This document shows positions 53,884 to 62,988 of a stretch of DNA of 64,000 bases, one piece after another. The DNA is from Gaiellasilicea sp963806955 (GTDB lineage Bacteria; Actinomycetota; Thermoleophilia; Gaiellales; Gaiellaceae), in NCBI GenBank assembly GCA_963806955.1, contig CAWDZG010000002.1, positions 806,001 to 870,000 of the forward strand. Reading direction: 5' to 3'. Below the pieces are notes generated by a model. The model was not told the origin of the DNA. It searched no databases and worked only from the letters and a program-made list of their open reading frames with translations. Position numbers and translations under genes: made by a program. Position 1 is the first letter of the stretch; the number at the start of each line of letters is the position of its first letter.

Positions 53884-55504
53884 GCCGCCCCGCGCCCAGA
53901 TCCCCGCCTGGCAGCGCGGCCGCTTCGCAAGCTGGTTCGTCACCGTCGACCACAAGCGGATCGGGATCCTCTACCTCGCCACCGCCGGCTTCTTCTTCCT
54001 CGCCGGCGGGATCATGGCGCTGCTGATCCGCACGCAGCTCGCGCAGGCCGGCAACACGTTCATCGAGCGCGACGGCTACAACGAGCTCTTCACGATCCAC
54101 GGCACGACGATGATCTTCCTCGTCGTCGTCCCGATCCTCGCCGGCTTCGGGAACTACCTCGTGCCGCTGATGATCGGCGCCCGCGACATGGCGTTCCCGC
54201 GCCTGAACGCGCTCTCCTACTGGCTCTTCCTCTTCGGCGGCATCGTCCTGCTGCTCTCCTTCTTCGCGCAGGGCGGCGCGGCGCGCGGCGGCTGGACGAG
54301 CTACCCGCCCAACTCGGTCTACATGTCGGGGAACGGCCAGGACCTCTGGATCCTCTCGCTCCACATCCTCACCGTCGCCTCGCTCGCCGGCGCGATCAAC
54401 TTCGTCGTCACGATCCACAACCTGCGCACGCAGGGGATGTCGTGGACGCGGCTGCCGCTCTTCGTCTGGTCGATCGAGGTGTACGCGGGCCTGCTGATCC
54501 TCGTCCTGCCGACGCTCTCGGCCGGGCTGACGCTGCTGCTCCTCGACCGGCAGGCGGGCACGAACTTCTTCGTCCCGAGCGAGGGCGGCAGCGCGATCCT
54601 CTACCAGCACGCCTTCTGGTTCTTCGGCCACCCCGAGGTCTACATCATGATCCTGCCCGTCTTCGGGATCATCTCCGAGATCCTCCCGGTCTTCGCCCGC
54701 AAGCCGATCTTCGGCTACAAGGCGATCGTCTTCTCGACGGTCGCGATCGGCTTCTTCTCGATGCTCGTCTGGGCGCACCACATGTTCGCGGTCGGGCTGC
54801 CGAACTTCCTCAACGGCTTCTTCATGATCGCCTCGATGGTGATCGCCGTCCCGACGGGCGTGAAGATCTTCAACTGGCTCGCGACGCTCTGGCGCGGCAA
54901 CCTCCACTTCGACACGGCGATGCTCTACGCGCTCGGCTTCCTCTCCGTCTTCACGATCGGCGGCCTCTCCGGCATCTTCGTGGCCGCGTTCCCGATCGAC
55001 TGGCAGGTGCACGACACCTACTACGTCGTCGCCCACCTGCACTACGTGCTCTTCGGCGGCTCGATCCTGGGCATCCTCGCCGGCCTCTACTACTGGTGGC
55101 CGAAGTTCTTCGGGCGGCTGCTCGACGAGCGGCTCGGCAAGCTCGCCTTCTGGCTCGTCTTCATCGGCTTCAACGTCACCTTCTTCCCGCAGCACATGCT
55201 GGGCCTGCTCGGGATGCCGCGCCGGATCTACACCTACGAGGACACGGGGCTGCTGCAGGAGTACAACCTCACCTCGACGATCGGCTCCTACGTGATGGGC
55301 GTCGGCATCCTGCTCGTGCTCGCGAACATGCTCCGCTCCCGCAAGGGCCGCCGCGCCGGCAACGACCCGTGGCTCGGCGACACGCTCGAGTGGTACACGA
55401 CCTCTCCGCCGCCGGAGCACAACTTCGACTCGGTCCCGTACGTGACAAGCCCACGGCCGCTGTACGACCTGCGCCGCACGTTGAAGGAGCGCGGTGCGCT
55501 CTAG
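53873..55504 (+). CDS. coxA: Cytochrome c oxidase subunit I
   Basis: 543 residues, haem-copper oxidase with 12 or more helices. Proton-channel and active-site blocks: FTIHGTTMIFLVVVPILAGF (haem a ligand), FWFFGHPEVYIMILP (CuB His and cross-linked Tyr), WAHHMFAVGLP (CuB pair), and HDTYYVVAHLHYVLFGG (haem ligands). The GHPEVY motif makes it an A-type oxidase. Start GTG 53873 inside coxB. No subunit III gene follows within the window. Confidence 0.96.
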   Translation: MAAEPPRAQIPAWQRGRFASWFVTVDHKRIGILYLATAGFFFLAGGIMALLIRTQLAQAGNTFIERDGYNELFTIHGTTMIFLVVVPILAGFGNYLVPLMIGARDMAFPRLNALSYWLFLFGGIVLLLSFFAQGGAARGGWTSYPPNSVYMSGNGQDLWILSLHILTVASLAGAINFVVTIHNLRTQGMSWTRLPLFVWSIEVYAGLLILVLPTLSAGLTLLLLDRQAGTNFFVPSEGGSAILYQHAFWFFGHPEVYIMILPVFGIISEILPVFARKPIFGYKAIVFSTVAIGFFSMLVWAHHMFAVGLPNFLNGFFMIASMVIAVPTGVKIFNWLATLWRGNLHFDTAMLYALGFLSVFTIGGLSGIFVAAFPIDWQVHDTYYVVAHLHYVLFGGSILGILAGLYYWWPKFFGRLLDERLGKLAFWLVFIGFNVTFFPQHMLGLLGMPRRIYTYEDTGLLQEYNLTSTIGSYVMGVGILLVLANMLRSRKGRRAGNDPWLGDTLEWYTTSPPPEHNFDSVPYVTSPRPLYDLRRTLKERGAL

Positions 55505-56669
55505 AGCCGGCTTCTGGCTGCAGCTGACGGCCCTTCTCGGCGTCCTCGGCGCCCTGCTCGCCGTCGTCTCCGGCTCGCTCGGCCTCGGTCACGAGTACGT
55601 GTCCGCGCTCGCGGTGCCCCCGCTCGCCGCCGTCCTCGTCGCCGCGTGGACGGCGCATCGACACCTGCTCGCGCCCGCCGTGCTCGCGCTCGGCTGCTTC
55701 GGCGCGGCCGCGGCGGTCACCGCGGACGGGTTCCACGCAGCGCTCTCGGCGGCGGCACTCGCCGCCGCGGCAGTCTCCGCTGCGCAGTGCTTCCGCGGCG
55801 CGCCGGTCCAGGCCGGTCCCTGGCGGGACTACGTCACGCTGACGAAGCCGCGGATCATGTCGCTGCTGCTCGTCACCGGCGCGGCGGGCGTCTTCGTCGG
55901 CGCGGGCGGTGTGCCCGACTGGGGCATCTTCACCGCGGCGATCGTCGGGCTCGCGCTTGCGTGCGGCGGCGCCAGCGCGCTCAACCACCTGCTCGACGCG
56001 GACATCGACCGGCTGATGGGCAAGCGCACCGAGAAGCGCCCGGTCGCCGCCGGCCGCGTGCCGCCGGCCCGTGCGCTCGAGTTCGGGCTTGCGCTCTCGG
56101 CGTTCTCGTTCGTGCTGCTCGCGAGCACCGTGAACGTGCTCACCGCGGCGCTCGCACTCGTCGGCAACCTCTTCTACGTGCTCGTCTACACCCGCTGGCT
56201 GAAGCGCTCGACGCCGCAGAACATCGTCATCGGCGGCGCGGCCGGCGCGGTGCCGCCGCTCGTCGGCTACGCGGCCGCGAGCGGGAACCTCGGCCTGCCC
56301 GCGCTCTGGCTCTTCCTGATCGTCTTCCTCTGGACGCCGCCGCACTTCTGGGCGCTCGCGCTCCTGATCAAGGAGAACTACGCGAAGGCGGGAGTGCCGA
56401 TGCTGCCGGTCGTCCGCGGCGACGCCGAGACGACCCGCCAGATCGTCTGGTACTCGCTCGTGCTCGTCGCGTTCACGCTCGCGGTCGGGCTCTGGCTCGG
56501 ACCGGTCTACACGGTCGCCGCCGCCGTGCTCGGCGGCATCTTCCTCGGCCTCGCCTGGCAGCTCCGGCGCACGCCGACCCGCCGGAACGCGGGCGCGCTG
56601 TTCCACTACTCCCTCCTCTACCTCGCCCTGCTCTTCGTGGCGGCGGCAGCGAACCCGGTGATCCTGTGA
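55494..56669 (+). CDS. ctaB: Protoheme IX farnesyltransferase (heme O synthase) with N-terminal membrane extension
   Basis: 391 residues. The UbiA-type core begins about residue 105 (WRDYVTLTKPRIMSLLLVTG) with the prenyl-diphosphate motif NHLLDADIDRLMGKRTEKRP and the second motif region YTRWLKRSTPQNIVIGG, then FLWTPPHFWALALLIKENY. The first 100 residues add three to four extra hydrophobic helices not found in standard CtaB (about 290-300 residues). Converts heme B to heme O for the oxidase. Start GTG 55494 overlaps coxA by 11 bp. Confidence 0.92.
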   Translation: MRSRAGFWLQLTALLGVLGALLAVVSGSLGLGHEYVSALAVPPLAAVLVAAWTAHRHLLAPAVLALGCFGAAAAVTADGFHAALSAAALAAAAVSAAQCFRGAPVQAGPWRDYVTLTKPRIMSLLLVTGAAGVFVGAGGVPDWGIFTAAIVGLALACGGASALNHLLDADIDRLMGKRTEKRPVAAGRVPPARALEFGLALSAFSFVLLASTVNVLTAALALVGNLFYVLVYTRWLKRSTPQNIVIGGAAGAVPPLVGYAAASGNLGLPALWLFLIVFLWTPPHFWALALLIKENYAKAGVPMLPVVRGDAETTRQIVWYSLVLVAFTLAVGLWLGPVYTVAAAVLGGIFLGLAWQLRRTPTRRNAGALFHYSLLYLALLFVAAAANPVIL

Positions 56670-56791
56670 AAGAGCTGACTCCGGAGCTGGAGCGGAAGAA
56701 CCTCGTCCTGGGCTGGGCCCTCTTCGGGATCTTCCTCCTCCTCTTCGCCGGCACCGTCGGCGTCGCGCTCCTCTACCTGGCCTTCGACTGA
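56666..56791 (+). CDS. 41-residue single-helix membrane protein of the oxidase operon
   Basis: GTG 56666 overlaps the ctaB TGA (56667-56669) and the frame ends at TGA 56789-56791. Residues 1-12 are charged (KELTPELERKN), and residues 13-39 form one hydrophobic helix (LVLGWALFGIFLLLFAGTVG). Coupling to ctaB and the topology suggest a small oxidase or assembly subunit, as other haem-copper oxidases have. Too short for family recognition. Confidence 0.65.
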   Translation: MKELTPELERKNLVLGWALFGIFLLLFAGTVGVALLYLAFD

Positions 56792-56806
56792 TGCCTCCGT
56801 CGCATG

Positions 56807-56834
56807 CCCGGAATCCGCTCACGCGGATCCCGGG
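56807..56834 (+). terminator. Stem-loop after the oxidase operon
   Basis: CCCGGAATCCGC pairs with GCGGATCCCGGG (one mismatch) around a four-base loop, 15 bp after the last oxidase-operon gene. A second hairpin GGCCGC-TTC-GCGGCC follows at about 56849-56869, just before the amidase start. Confidence 0.6.
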
Positions 56835-56873
56835 CGCGCAGACCCCTGAAGGGCCGCTTCGCGGCCAGGTCCG

Positions 56874-57998
56874 ATGAGAGACCCAGCTGGCATCTTCCTC
56901 GCCCGGCCCGAGCAGCCGGGGGAGGGGATCCGGCTCGCGGTCAAGGACCTCTTCGACACGGCGGGGCTCGAGACGACCTACGGCTCCGCAGTCTTCGCCG
57001 GGCACGTGCCGACCGTGACCGCGGCGGCCGTGCGCCTGCTCGAAGAGGCCGGCTACGCGACGGTCGGCAAGGCGAACCTGCACGAGTTCGCGTACGGCAC
57101 CACCTCCGAGAACCCGCACTTCGGCGACGTCCCGAACCCGCGTCATCCCGGCCGGGTCGCCGGCGGCTCGAGCGGCGGCTCGGCGGCTGCGCTGGCCGCC
57201 GGGCTCGCCGACGCCGCCCTCGGCACCGACTCCGCCGGCTCGATCCGGATCCCGGCCGCCTGCTGCGGCGTCGTCGGCCACAAGCCGACACACGGGCTCG
57301 TCCCCCTCGACGGCTGCTGGCCGCTCGCCGCGAGCTTCGACTGCGCCGGCCCGCTCGCGCGCGACGTCGGCGGCTGCGAGGCCATGCTCGCCGCGCTCGC
57401 GCCCGGGTTCGAGCCCACGAGGCTCGAGTCGCTCGAGGAGGTCGAGGTCGGCGTCGCCTGGCTGGAGCTGGCGGACCCGCTCGTGCGCGAGCGGGTCGAG
57501 GCCGCGGCGGCCCGCTTCCCACGCCGGCGGACGGTCGAGCTGCCGCTCGTCGAGGCAGACACGTACGCGCTCTTCATGCGCGAGGTCGCCGACGTGCACC
57601 GCGAGCTGTACGCCTCGAGCGGCGACGGGTACGGGGAGGACGTCCGCCTGAAGGTCGAGCGGTGCCTCGCGGTGCGGGACGCCGAGGTGGAGCGGGCGAC
57701 CCGCCTGCGCGAGGAGTACCGCGAGCGGACGGAGGAGCTGCTGGACGGGCTCGACCTCGTGCTCACGCCGACGCTCCCGATCGTGGCACCGCCGCTCGGG
57801 CGCGGCGCCGTCGGCGATCTGGACGTCCGCGAGGCGCTGATCCGGTTCACGTACCCGTTCTCGGCACTCGGCTGGCCCGCGCTCGCGCTCCCCTGCGGCA
57901 GCGCCGAGGACGGCCTGCCTGCATCGCTCCAGATCGCAGGGCGGGCGGGCGCCGACGCGCTCGTGCTGGCCACCGGCCACCTGGTATCCCCCCTTTGA
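56874..57998 (+). CDS. Amidase-signature family enzyme
   Basis: 374 residues, shorter than usual (450-500). The Ser-cisSer-Lys triad is present: Lys in IRLAVKDLFDTAGL, cis-Ser in VAGGSSGGSAAALAAG, and nucleophile Ser in LGTDSAGSIRIPAACCG, followed by KPTHGLVPLDG. C-terminal LTPTLPIVAPPLG and FTYPFSALGWPALALPCG. Hydrolyses a small amide; substrate unknown. GatA is unlikely because of length and lack of neighbours. ATG 56874 lies inside a short GC-rich leader. Confidence 0.85.
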   Translation: MRDPAGIFLARPEQPGEGIRLAVKDLFDTAGLETTYGSAVFAGHVPTVTAAAVRLLEEAGYATVGKANLHEFAYGTTSENPHFGDVPNPRHPGRVAGGSSGGSAAALAAGLADAALGTDSAGSIRIPAACCGVVGHKPTHGLVPLDGCWPLAASFDCAGPLARDVGGCEAMLAALAPGFEPTRLESLEEVEVGVAWLELADPLVRERVEAAAARFPRRRTVELPLVEADTYALFMREVADVHRELYASSGDGYGEDVRLKVERCLAVRDAEVERATRLREEYRERTEELLDGLDLVLTPTLPIVAPPLGRGAVGDLDVREALIRFTYPFSALGWPALALPCGSAEDGLPASLQIAGRAGADALVLATGHLVSPL

Positions 57999-58039
57999 GG
58001 GACAGCCCGCACCCGCATCCCGGCCGAAACAGATAAGCG

Positions 58040-59974
58040 ATGCGCCTTCTTCGCCTCAGCCTCCTCTGCGTGGCCGCACTCGCCGTCACGGGCTCGGTCC
58101 AGGCACGGGTCGGAGCGACACCCGCCGCGCCGCAGCAGCTGAAGCCGTTCCTGCTCCGCGCGAACGAGGCACCGCAGCGCGAGTTCACGCGCACGCCGTC
58201 GTTCTCGTGGCTGCCGGTCAACGGTGCCGTCCGCTACGAGTTCGAGCTCTCGAAGAACCAGGCGTTCAGCGAGGGCGGCATCTTCTGGTCGAACGCGCAG
58301 CTGAAGTCCCCCGCCGTCTCGATCCCGATCGCCCTCCCGTGGCTCACCGGCAGCCCCTACGCGCTGTACGCGCGAGTCCGCGCGATCACGACCCGCGGCG
58401 TCAGCCCCTGGAGCCGCGCCTACGGCTTCAACGTCCGCTGGGGCAACGTGCCGCAGCAGCTCCCATCCGATCCCGGCATGTCCCGCTGGACCGTGGTCCC
58501 CGGCGCGACGAGCTACCACGTGTGGTTCGTCGACGTCTTCCCGAGCAAGGTCGTGGCCACGAAGACGAACGCCGTCGACCACCGTGAGTTCTACGCCTTC
58601 CACCAGCAGGCGGCCTTCACCGGCGCGGTGCGCATCCGGGTCCGCGCAGTCCGCAACCTCTACGGCTCGATCCCGACCGGGATCCCGGCCGTCACGCACG
58701 GCCCGTGGAGCCCCGTCTACACGGCGACCAACCCGGCGATGTCGGCCGGCACCGTCCAGCCCGCCAGCGCCGTGAGCGACTCGACGATCTCGACCCCCGC
58801 TCGCGCCGCGCTGCACCGGCTCACGCCCGGCTTCGCCTTCACCGGCACCACCGCCGCCAGCGGCACGCCGTACGAGCTGTACCGCGTCTACGTGTTCAGC
58901 GACCGCGACTGCGTGAACACCATCTTCCGCGGCTCGATGGTCGCCTCGCCGGCCTACGTCCCCCGGCTGACCGGGCCACTGCGGCTGCCCGGTTCGAGCG
59001 GCGACCTCGTCCTGGCGCGCACGCGCATCCTCTCCGACGGGAACGAGCCGAAGAGCTACACGGCGGACGGGCTCTCGATCCAGGCGACCGAGCAGGACTC
59101 GAAGCCGGCAGCGATCCCCGCGGCGCCGTCAACCCCCGGCGGCTCCGGCGGCCAGCCCTCCGAGCCTGACCCGGCTGCGACGCCGCCGGCGTCCGACACG
59201 AACCTGCCCGCGACCCCGGTCGTCACCGGCGCGCCCGTCGACCTCTGGGAGAGCGGCTGGCCGAACGGCCGCTTCTACTGGACGGTCGTCCCGGTGCGGT
59301 ACGTCGTCGACGACGCCCTCCCGCTCGACCTCGCCGCCGCGGTCTCGGCCGGATCGCCGACGATCACCGTCAACGGCGCGGGCTTCCCCACCGGCACTGC
59401 GGTCATCGGCGCCGGCGCCTCGTCCGAGGCGATCGTCGTCAATTCCGTGAGCGGCGCCACGATCACGCTCGCAGCCCCGCTGACGAAGGCGCATGCCTCG
59501 GGCACGACGGTCACGCCGACGGGTGGCAGCCTCAGCTATTACGACGTCGAGTCGCCGCAGGACGCCTGCGCCACGGGCCGCGTGCTCGAGTTCGGGAAGA
59601 CCAGCGAGCCTGCGGTCTCCCGCTCCGGCTCGCCGTATGCCTCCGGTCTCTCGCCGAAGGGCCGGCTGACCGCGGCGACGCGCTCCCGTCCCTCCTTCTA
59701 CGGCACCCCGCTCGTGGCCTGGGAGCCGGCGCTCGGCGCCGACCAGTACCAGGTGCAGTGGTCGAAGCAGCGGTACCCGTGGAAGACGGAGGGCGAGAAG
59801 CTGACCTACGCGACCTCGGCGCTCCTCCCCGTCGCTCCGGGCCGCTGGTGGTACCGCGTCCGCGGGATCAACTTCTCACTGCCCGGCACGGCCCGCGCGA
59901 TGACGTGGTCGGCGCCGATCGAGCTGCGGCTGACCAAGCCGACGTTCAAGATCGTCAAGAAGTCCGGGCGGTAG
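58040..59974 (+). CDS. Large secreted protein with fibronectin-III-like modules
   Basis: 644 residues. Signal peptide LLRLSLLCVAALAVTGSVQA. The mature part alternates Trp/Tyr-rich beta modules that resemble FnIII: FSWLPVNGAVRYEFELSKN (about 55-75), MSRWTVVPGATSYHVWFVD (about 145), a Pro/Ser/Gly linker (about 355-385), a central Thr/Gly/Ala stretch SAGSPTITVNGAGFPTG, and VAWEPALGADQYQVQWSKQR (about 560) with WWYRVRGINF. No catalytic motif, anchor or transmembrane helix. Probably an extracellular binding or structural protein. Confidence 0.75.
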   Translation: MRLLRLSLLCVAALAVTGSVQARVGATPAAPQQLKPFLLRANEAPQREFTRTPSFSWLPVNGAVRYEFELSKNQAFSEGGIFWSNAQLKSPAVSIPIALPWLTGSPYALYARVRAITTRGVSPWSRAYGFNVRWGNVPQQLPSDPGMSRWTVVPGATSYHVWFVDVFPSKVVATKTNAVDHREFYAFHQQAAFTGAVRIRVRAVRNLYGSIPTGIPAVTHGPWSPVYTATNPAMSAGTVQPASAVSDSTISTPARAALHRLTPGFAFTGTTAASGTPYELYRVYVFSDRDCVNTIFRGSMVASPAYVPRLTGPLRLPGSSGDLVLARTRILSDGNEPKSYTADGLSIQATEQDSKPAAIPAAPSTPGGSGGQPSEPDPAATPPASDTNLPATPVVTGAPVDLWESGWPNGRFYWTVVPVRYVVDDALPLDLAAAVSAGSPTITVNGAGFPTGTAVIGAGASSEAIVVNSVSGATITLAAPLTKAHASGTTVTPTGGSLSYYDVESPQDACATGRVLEFGKTSEPAVSRSGSPYASGLSPKGRLTAATRSRPSFYGTPLVAWEPALGADQYQVQWSKQRYPWKTEGEKLTYATSALLPVAPGRWWYRVRGINFSLPGTARAMTWSAPIELRLTKPTFKIVKKSGR

Positions 59975-59985
59975 TGTCGCGGGGC

Positions 59986-60657
59986 ATGAGCCCCGACCTC
60001 GAGCTCGCCCTCTCTCTCGCCGACGACGCCGACGCGATCTCGCTCGCGCGCTTCCGGGCGCGCGACCTGCACGTCGAGACGAAGCCCGACCGGACGCCGG
60101 TCACCGAGGCCGACCACGCCGTCGAGGCCGCGCTGCGGCAGCGACTCGCGCGCGAGCGGCCGGGCGAGCCCGTGCTCGGCGAGGAGGAGGGCGGCAGCGA
60201 CACGAGCGGCTGGATCCTCGACCCGATCGACGGCACACGCAACTACACCCGCGGCATCCCCGTCTGGGCGACCCTGATCGCCTACGCCGGCCGGGTCGCC
60301 GTCGTCTCCGCCCCTGCGCTCCGCCGCCGCTGGTGGGCCGAGCGCGGTGCGGGCGCGTTCCTGAACGGCGAGCCGATCCGCGTCTCCGCGCTCGACCGCG
60401 TCGAGGACGCGACGCTGCTCTACGCGCTCGACCGGCAGCCGCCCGCGCGGGCGTTCGACGCCTGGCACGTGCGCGGCTTCGGCGACTTCTGGGCGCACAT
60501 GCTGGTCGCCGAGGGGGCGGCCGAGCTCGCCGTCGACGCCGAGGGGCTGGCGGTCTGGGACAGCGCGCCGCTTGCGGTGATCGTCGAAGAGGCCGGCGGC
60601 AGCTTCGACGGACGGGTCTCCTCGAACGGCGTGCTCGACCTCAGCCTGCTGCTCTGA
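59986..60657 (+). CDS. Inositol-monophosphatase-family phosphatase
   Basis: 223 residues, shorter than HisN/SuhB (about 260). The metal-binding motif WILDPIDGTRNYTRG (DPIDGT) is intact, with the upstream Glu pair in GEEEGGSD and the C-terminal WDSAPLAVIVEEAGG (family W-D-x-A-P). Substrate could be histidinol-phosphate, inositol-phosphate or PAP; the Tyr after TRN resembles HisN-type sequences. ATG 59986 is 11 bp after the secreted protein; 3' end overlaps the convergent opcA by 17 bp. Confidence 0.8.
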   Translation: MSPDLELALSLADDADAISLARFRARDLHVETKPDRTPVTEADHAVEAALRQRLARERPGEPVLGEEEGGSDTSGWILDPIDGTRNYTRGIPVWATLIAYAGRVAVVSAPALRRRWWAERGAGAFLNGEPIRVSALDRVEDATLLYALDRQPPARAFDAWHVRGFGDFWAHMLVAEGAAELAVDAEGLAVWDSAPLAVIVEEAGGSFDGRVSSNGVLDLSLLL

Positions 60658-61477
60658 CCGCCGCTTCGTAGACCGCGTCGCGCCCGAAGACGTCGAGCTG
60701 GGCCGAGAGCAGCTCGCTCTGCGTCGGGCGGTTGCCGGCGGGAACGTCGACCTCGTCGCCGTCGACGCCGACACGCTCGATCTCGTCCGCCGCCCGGTGG
60801 GTCAGCTCGACCGGGCGGTCGAGCCGGGACCGGAGCCAGCCGGCGAGCAGGAGGGCATCGGCCTTCGGCCCCGTCACGGAGAGGCGGTCGATCTTCCCGA
60901 TCCCGGGCCAGAGCGACGCGAGCCGCCCGCGCCAGCCGATCGACCGGCCCCAGGCGATGTCGGAGACGGCGACGCGGTCGAAGAGCGGCTCCAGCTGCGC
61001 ATAGGCGGCGGCGAGCCCGCGCCACTCCGACGAGTCGACGATCAGCCGGTCGGACACGTCCACCAGCTGCTCGAGCTCGGGCTTCCCCCAGGGTGGCAGC
61101 CCGCGCCAGCGGCAGAAGGTGGGCAGGTCGGAGACGAGCAGCGGCTGGACGATCGAGCCCGGCACCTTCGACCGCTTGCCGCCGAGGCGGAGCTCGATCA
61201 CCTCCGAGCAGACCTCGCGCGAGACGCCGGCGAGCGCGAAGCAGCGGATCGAGACGGTCACCTCGACCCCGTTCGCGCGCTTCGGCTCGGGAAAGAGCAG
61301 GATCGTGCGCGAGGGATGCAGCTCCTCGAGCCCGGCGAGGGTGCGCCGCGCCGTCGCCGCCCACTTCGGCGGCGCCCACGCCACGTGGGTCATCACGCTC
61401 GTGCGCAGCTCGGCGCCGCCGTCCTCCCCGAGCCTCAGCTCGGCCAGCTGCTGCTCGACCTGCGCAGCGATGCTCAA
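60641..61477 (-). CDS. opcA: Glucose-6-phosphate dehydrogenase assembly protein OpcA
   Basis: 278 residues. Family segments HPSRTILLFPEPKRANGVEV, LPTFCRWRGLPPWGKPEL and VDSSEWRGLAAAYA are typical, as is the position directly after zwf. OpcA allosterically activates Zwf in cyanobacteria and actinobacteria. TTG start 61477 has GGAGG seven bases upstream and overlaps the zwf stop (TTGA 61474-61477), indicating coupling. Confidence 0.88.
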   Translation of the reverse strand: MSIAAQVEQQLAELRLGEDGGAELRTSVMTHVAWAPPKWAATARRTLAGLEELHPSRTILLFPEPKRANGVEVTVSIRCFALAGVSREVCSEVIELRLGGKRSKVPGSIVQPLLVSDLPTFCRWRGLPPWGKPELEQLVDVSDRLIVDSSEWRGLAAAYAQLEPLFDRVAVSDIAWGRSIGWRGRLASLWPGIGKIDRLSVTGPKADALLLAGWLRSRLDRPVELTHRAADEIERVGVDGDEVDVPAGNRPTQSELLSAQLDVFGRDAVYEAAVRAAG

Positions 61478-62988
61478 TGGCGCCTCCAGGAGCGGCCGTC
61501 CCGGTGCAGCAGGTCGTCCGCCGGCGCCGGCCCCCACGAGCCGGCGGCGTAGTTGGGGAAGGACGGCCGGTCGCGCTTCCAGCCGGCGACGATCGCGTCG
61601 ACGAGCGCCCACTGCTCGTCGACCTCGTCGACGCGCGTGAAGAGCGTCGCGTCCCCGAGCATCGCGTCCAGGATCAGCCGCTCGTATGCCTCCGGCAGTG
61701 TCGTGCGGAACGCGCCGCCGTAGAGGAAGTCCATGTGCACGGTCCGGATCGACATCCCGGCGCCCGGCACCTTCGCGCCGATCGCGAGCGACACGCCCTC
61801 GTCGGGCTGGACCTGGATCAGGAGCACGTTCGGGCGCAGGCCCTCGCCGGCGAGCTCGGCGAACGGCGGATGGGGAGCCCGCTGGAACTGGATCGCGATC
61901 GTCGTCTCGCGGCGCGGGAACCGCTTTCCCGCGCGGACGTAGAACGGCGTGTCTGCCCAGCGCCAGTTGTCGACGTAGAGCTTGGCGGCGATGTAGGTCT
62001 CCGTGCCGGATTCGCTCGCGACCCCCGGCTCCTCGCGGTAGGCGGCGACCTCCTCGCCCTCGACCACGCCCCGTCCGTACTGGCCGCGGACGACCGACTT
62101 CGGCCCGGGCGTGTGCAACGAGCGCAGCACCTTCACCTTCTCGTTCCGGACCGAGTCCGCGGTGAAGTCGATCGGCGGCTCCATCGCCGTCAACGCGACG
62201 AGCTGCAGCAGGTGGTTCTGGAAGATGTCGCGGATCACTCCCGCACGCTCGTAGAACCCGGCCCGTCCCTCGATCCCGATCGACTCCGCGACCGTGATCT
62301 GGACGTGGTCGATGAACTGCCGGTTCCAGATCGGCTCGAAGATCCCGTTCGCGAACCGGAGCGCGAGCATGTTCTGCACGGTCTCCTTGCCGAGGTAGTG
62401 GTCGATCCGGAAGACCTCGTCCTCGCTGAAGTGACGGCGCAGGATCTCGTTGAGGTGGTTCGCCGACTCGCGGTCGTGGCCGAACGGCTTCTCGACGATC
62501 AACCGCGTCCAGCCCTCCGACGAGCCGCGGCGCTCGCCGAGCTCGCCGACGATCGTCTCGAACGCCGCCGGCGGGACGGCGAGGTAGTAGATCCGGTTCC
62601 CGGCCGTGCCGCGCTTCTCGTCGAGCTCCTCGAGCGCCTCGACCACGCGATCCTCGCCGCGGTCGTCAGCGAAGTCGGTCGCCACGTAGCGCATGCCGGC
62701 GGCGAGGTCGTTCCAGATGTCCGCGCTCAGCTCGTCGCGGCCGTGCTCGATCACCGCCTGCTTCATGTCCGCGACCCACTGCTTCGTGGTCTGCTCCGTG
62801 CGGGCGACGCCGACGACACCGAAGCGCTCGGGCAGGAGGCGCCGGGTGGCGAGCGCGTAGAGCGCCGGAAAGATCTTGCGCCGCGTCAGGTCGCCGGAGG
62901 CGCCGAACACCACGAGCACGCACGAGTCGGGGCTCCTGCGCAGGCGCAGCCCCTCGAGCAGCGGGTTGGAGTCGTCCGCCTGGCTCAC
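61474..62988 (-). CDS. zwf: Glucose-6-phosphate 1-dehydrogenase
   Basis: 504 residues. Cofactor motif VVFGASGDLTRRKIFPALY, IVEKPFGHDRESA, and the active-site block FRIDHYLGKETVQNMLALRF with catalytic His and Lys. Oxidises glucose-6-phosphate, giving NADPH. The GTG at 62988 overlaps the gnd stop (GTGA 62985-62988). Because of the frameshift in gnd, one open frame joins the gnd N-terminus to zwf; that fusion is not real. Confidence 0.94.
   Translation of the reverse strand: MSQADDSNPLLEGLRLRRSPDSCVLVVFGASGDLTRRKIFPALYALATRRLLPERFGVVGVARTEQTTKQWVADMKQAVIEHGRDELSADIWNDLAAGMRYVATDFADDRGEDRVVEALEELDEKRGTAGNRIYYLAVPPAAFETIVGELGERRGSSEGWTRLIVEKPFGHDRESANHLNEILRRHFSEDEVFRIDHYLGKETVQNMLALRFANGIFEPIWNRQFIDHVQITVAESIGIEGRAGFYERAGVIRDIFQNHLLQLVALTAMEPPIDFTADSVRNEKVKVLRSLHTPGPKSVVRGQYGRGVVEGEEVAAYREEPGVASESGTETYIAAKLYVDNWRWADTPFYVRAGKRFPRRETTIAIQFQRAPHPPFAELAGEGLRPNVLLIQVQPDEGVSLAIGAKVPGAGMSIRTVHMDFLYGGAFRTTLPEAYERLILDAMLGDATLFTRVDEVDEQWALVDAIVAGWKRDRPSFPNYAAGSWGPAPADDLLHRDGRSWRRH

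Noticed and set aside
53729..55420. Long minus-strand open frame across coxA
   Set aside because: Antisense to a clear cytochrome oxidase subunit I; the translation is a low-complexity Asp/Glu/Arg/Val sequence.
55269..57980. A 903-codon minus-strand open frame across ctaB and the amidase
   Set aside because: Antisense to two genes with catalytic motifs; no domain in the translation.
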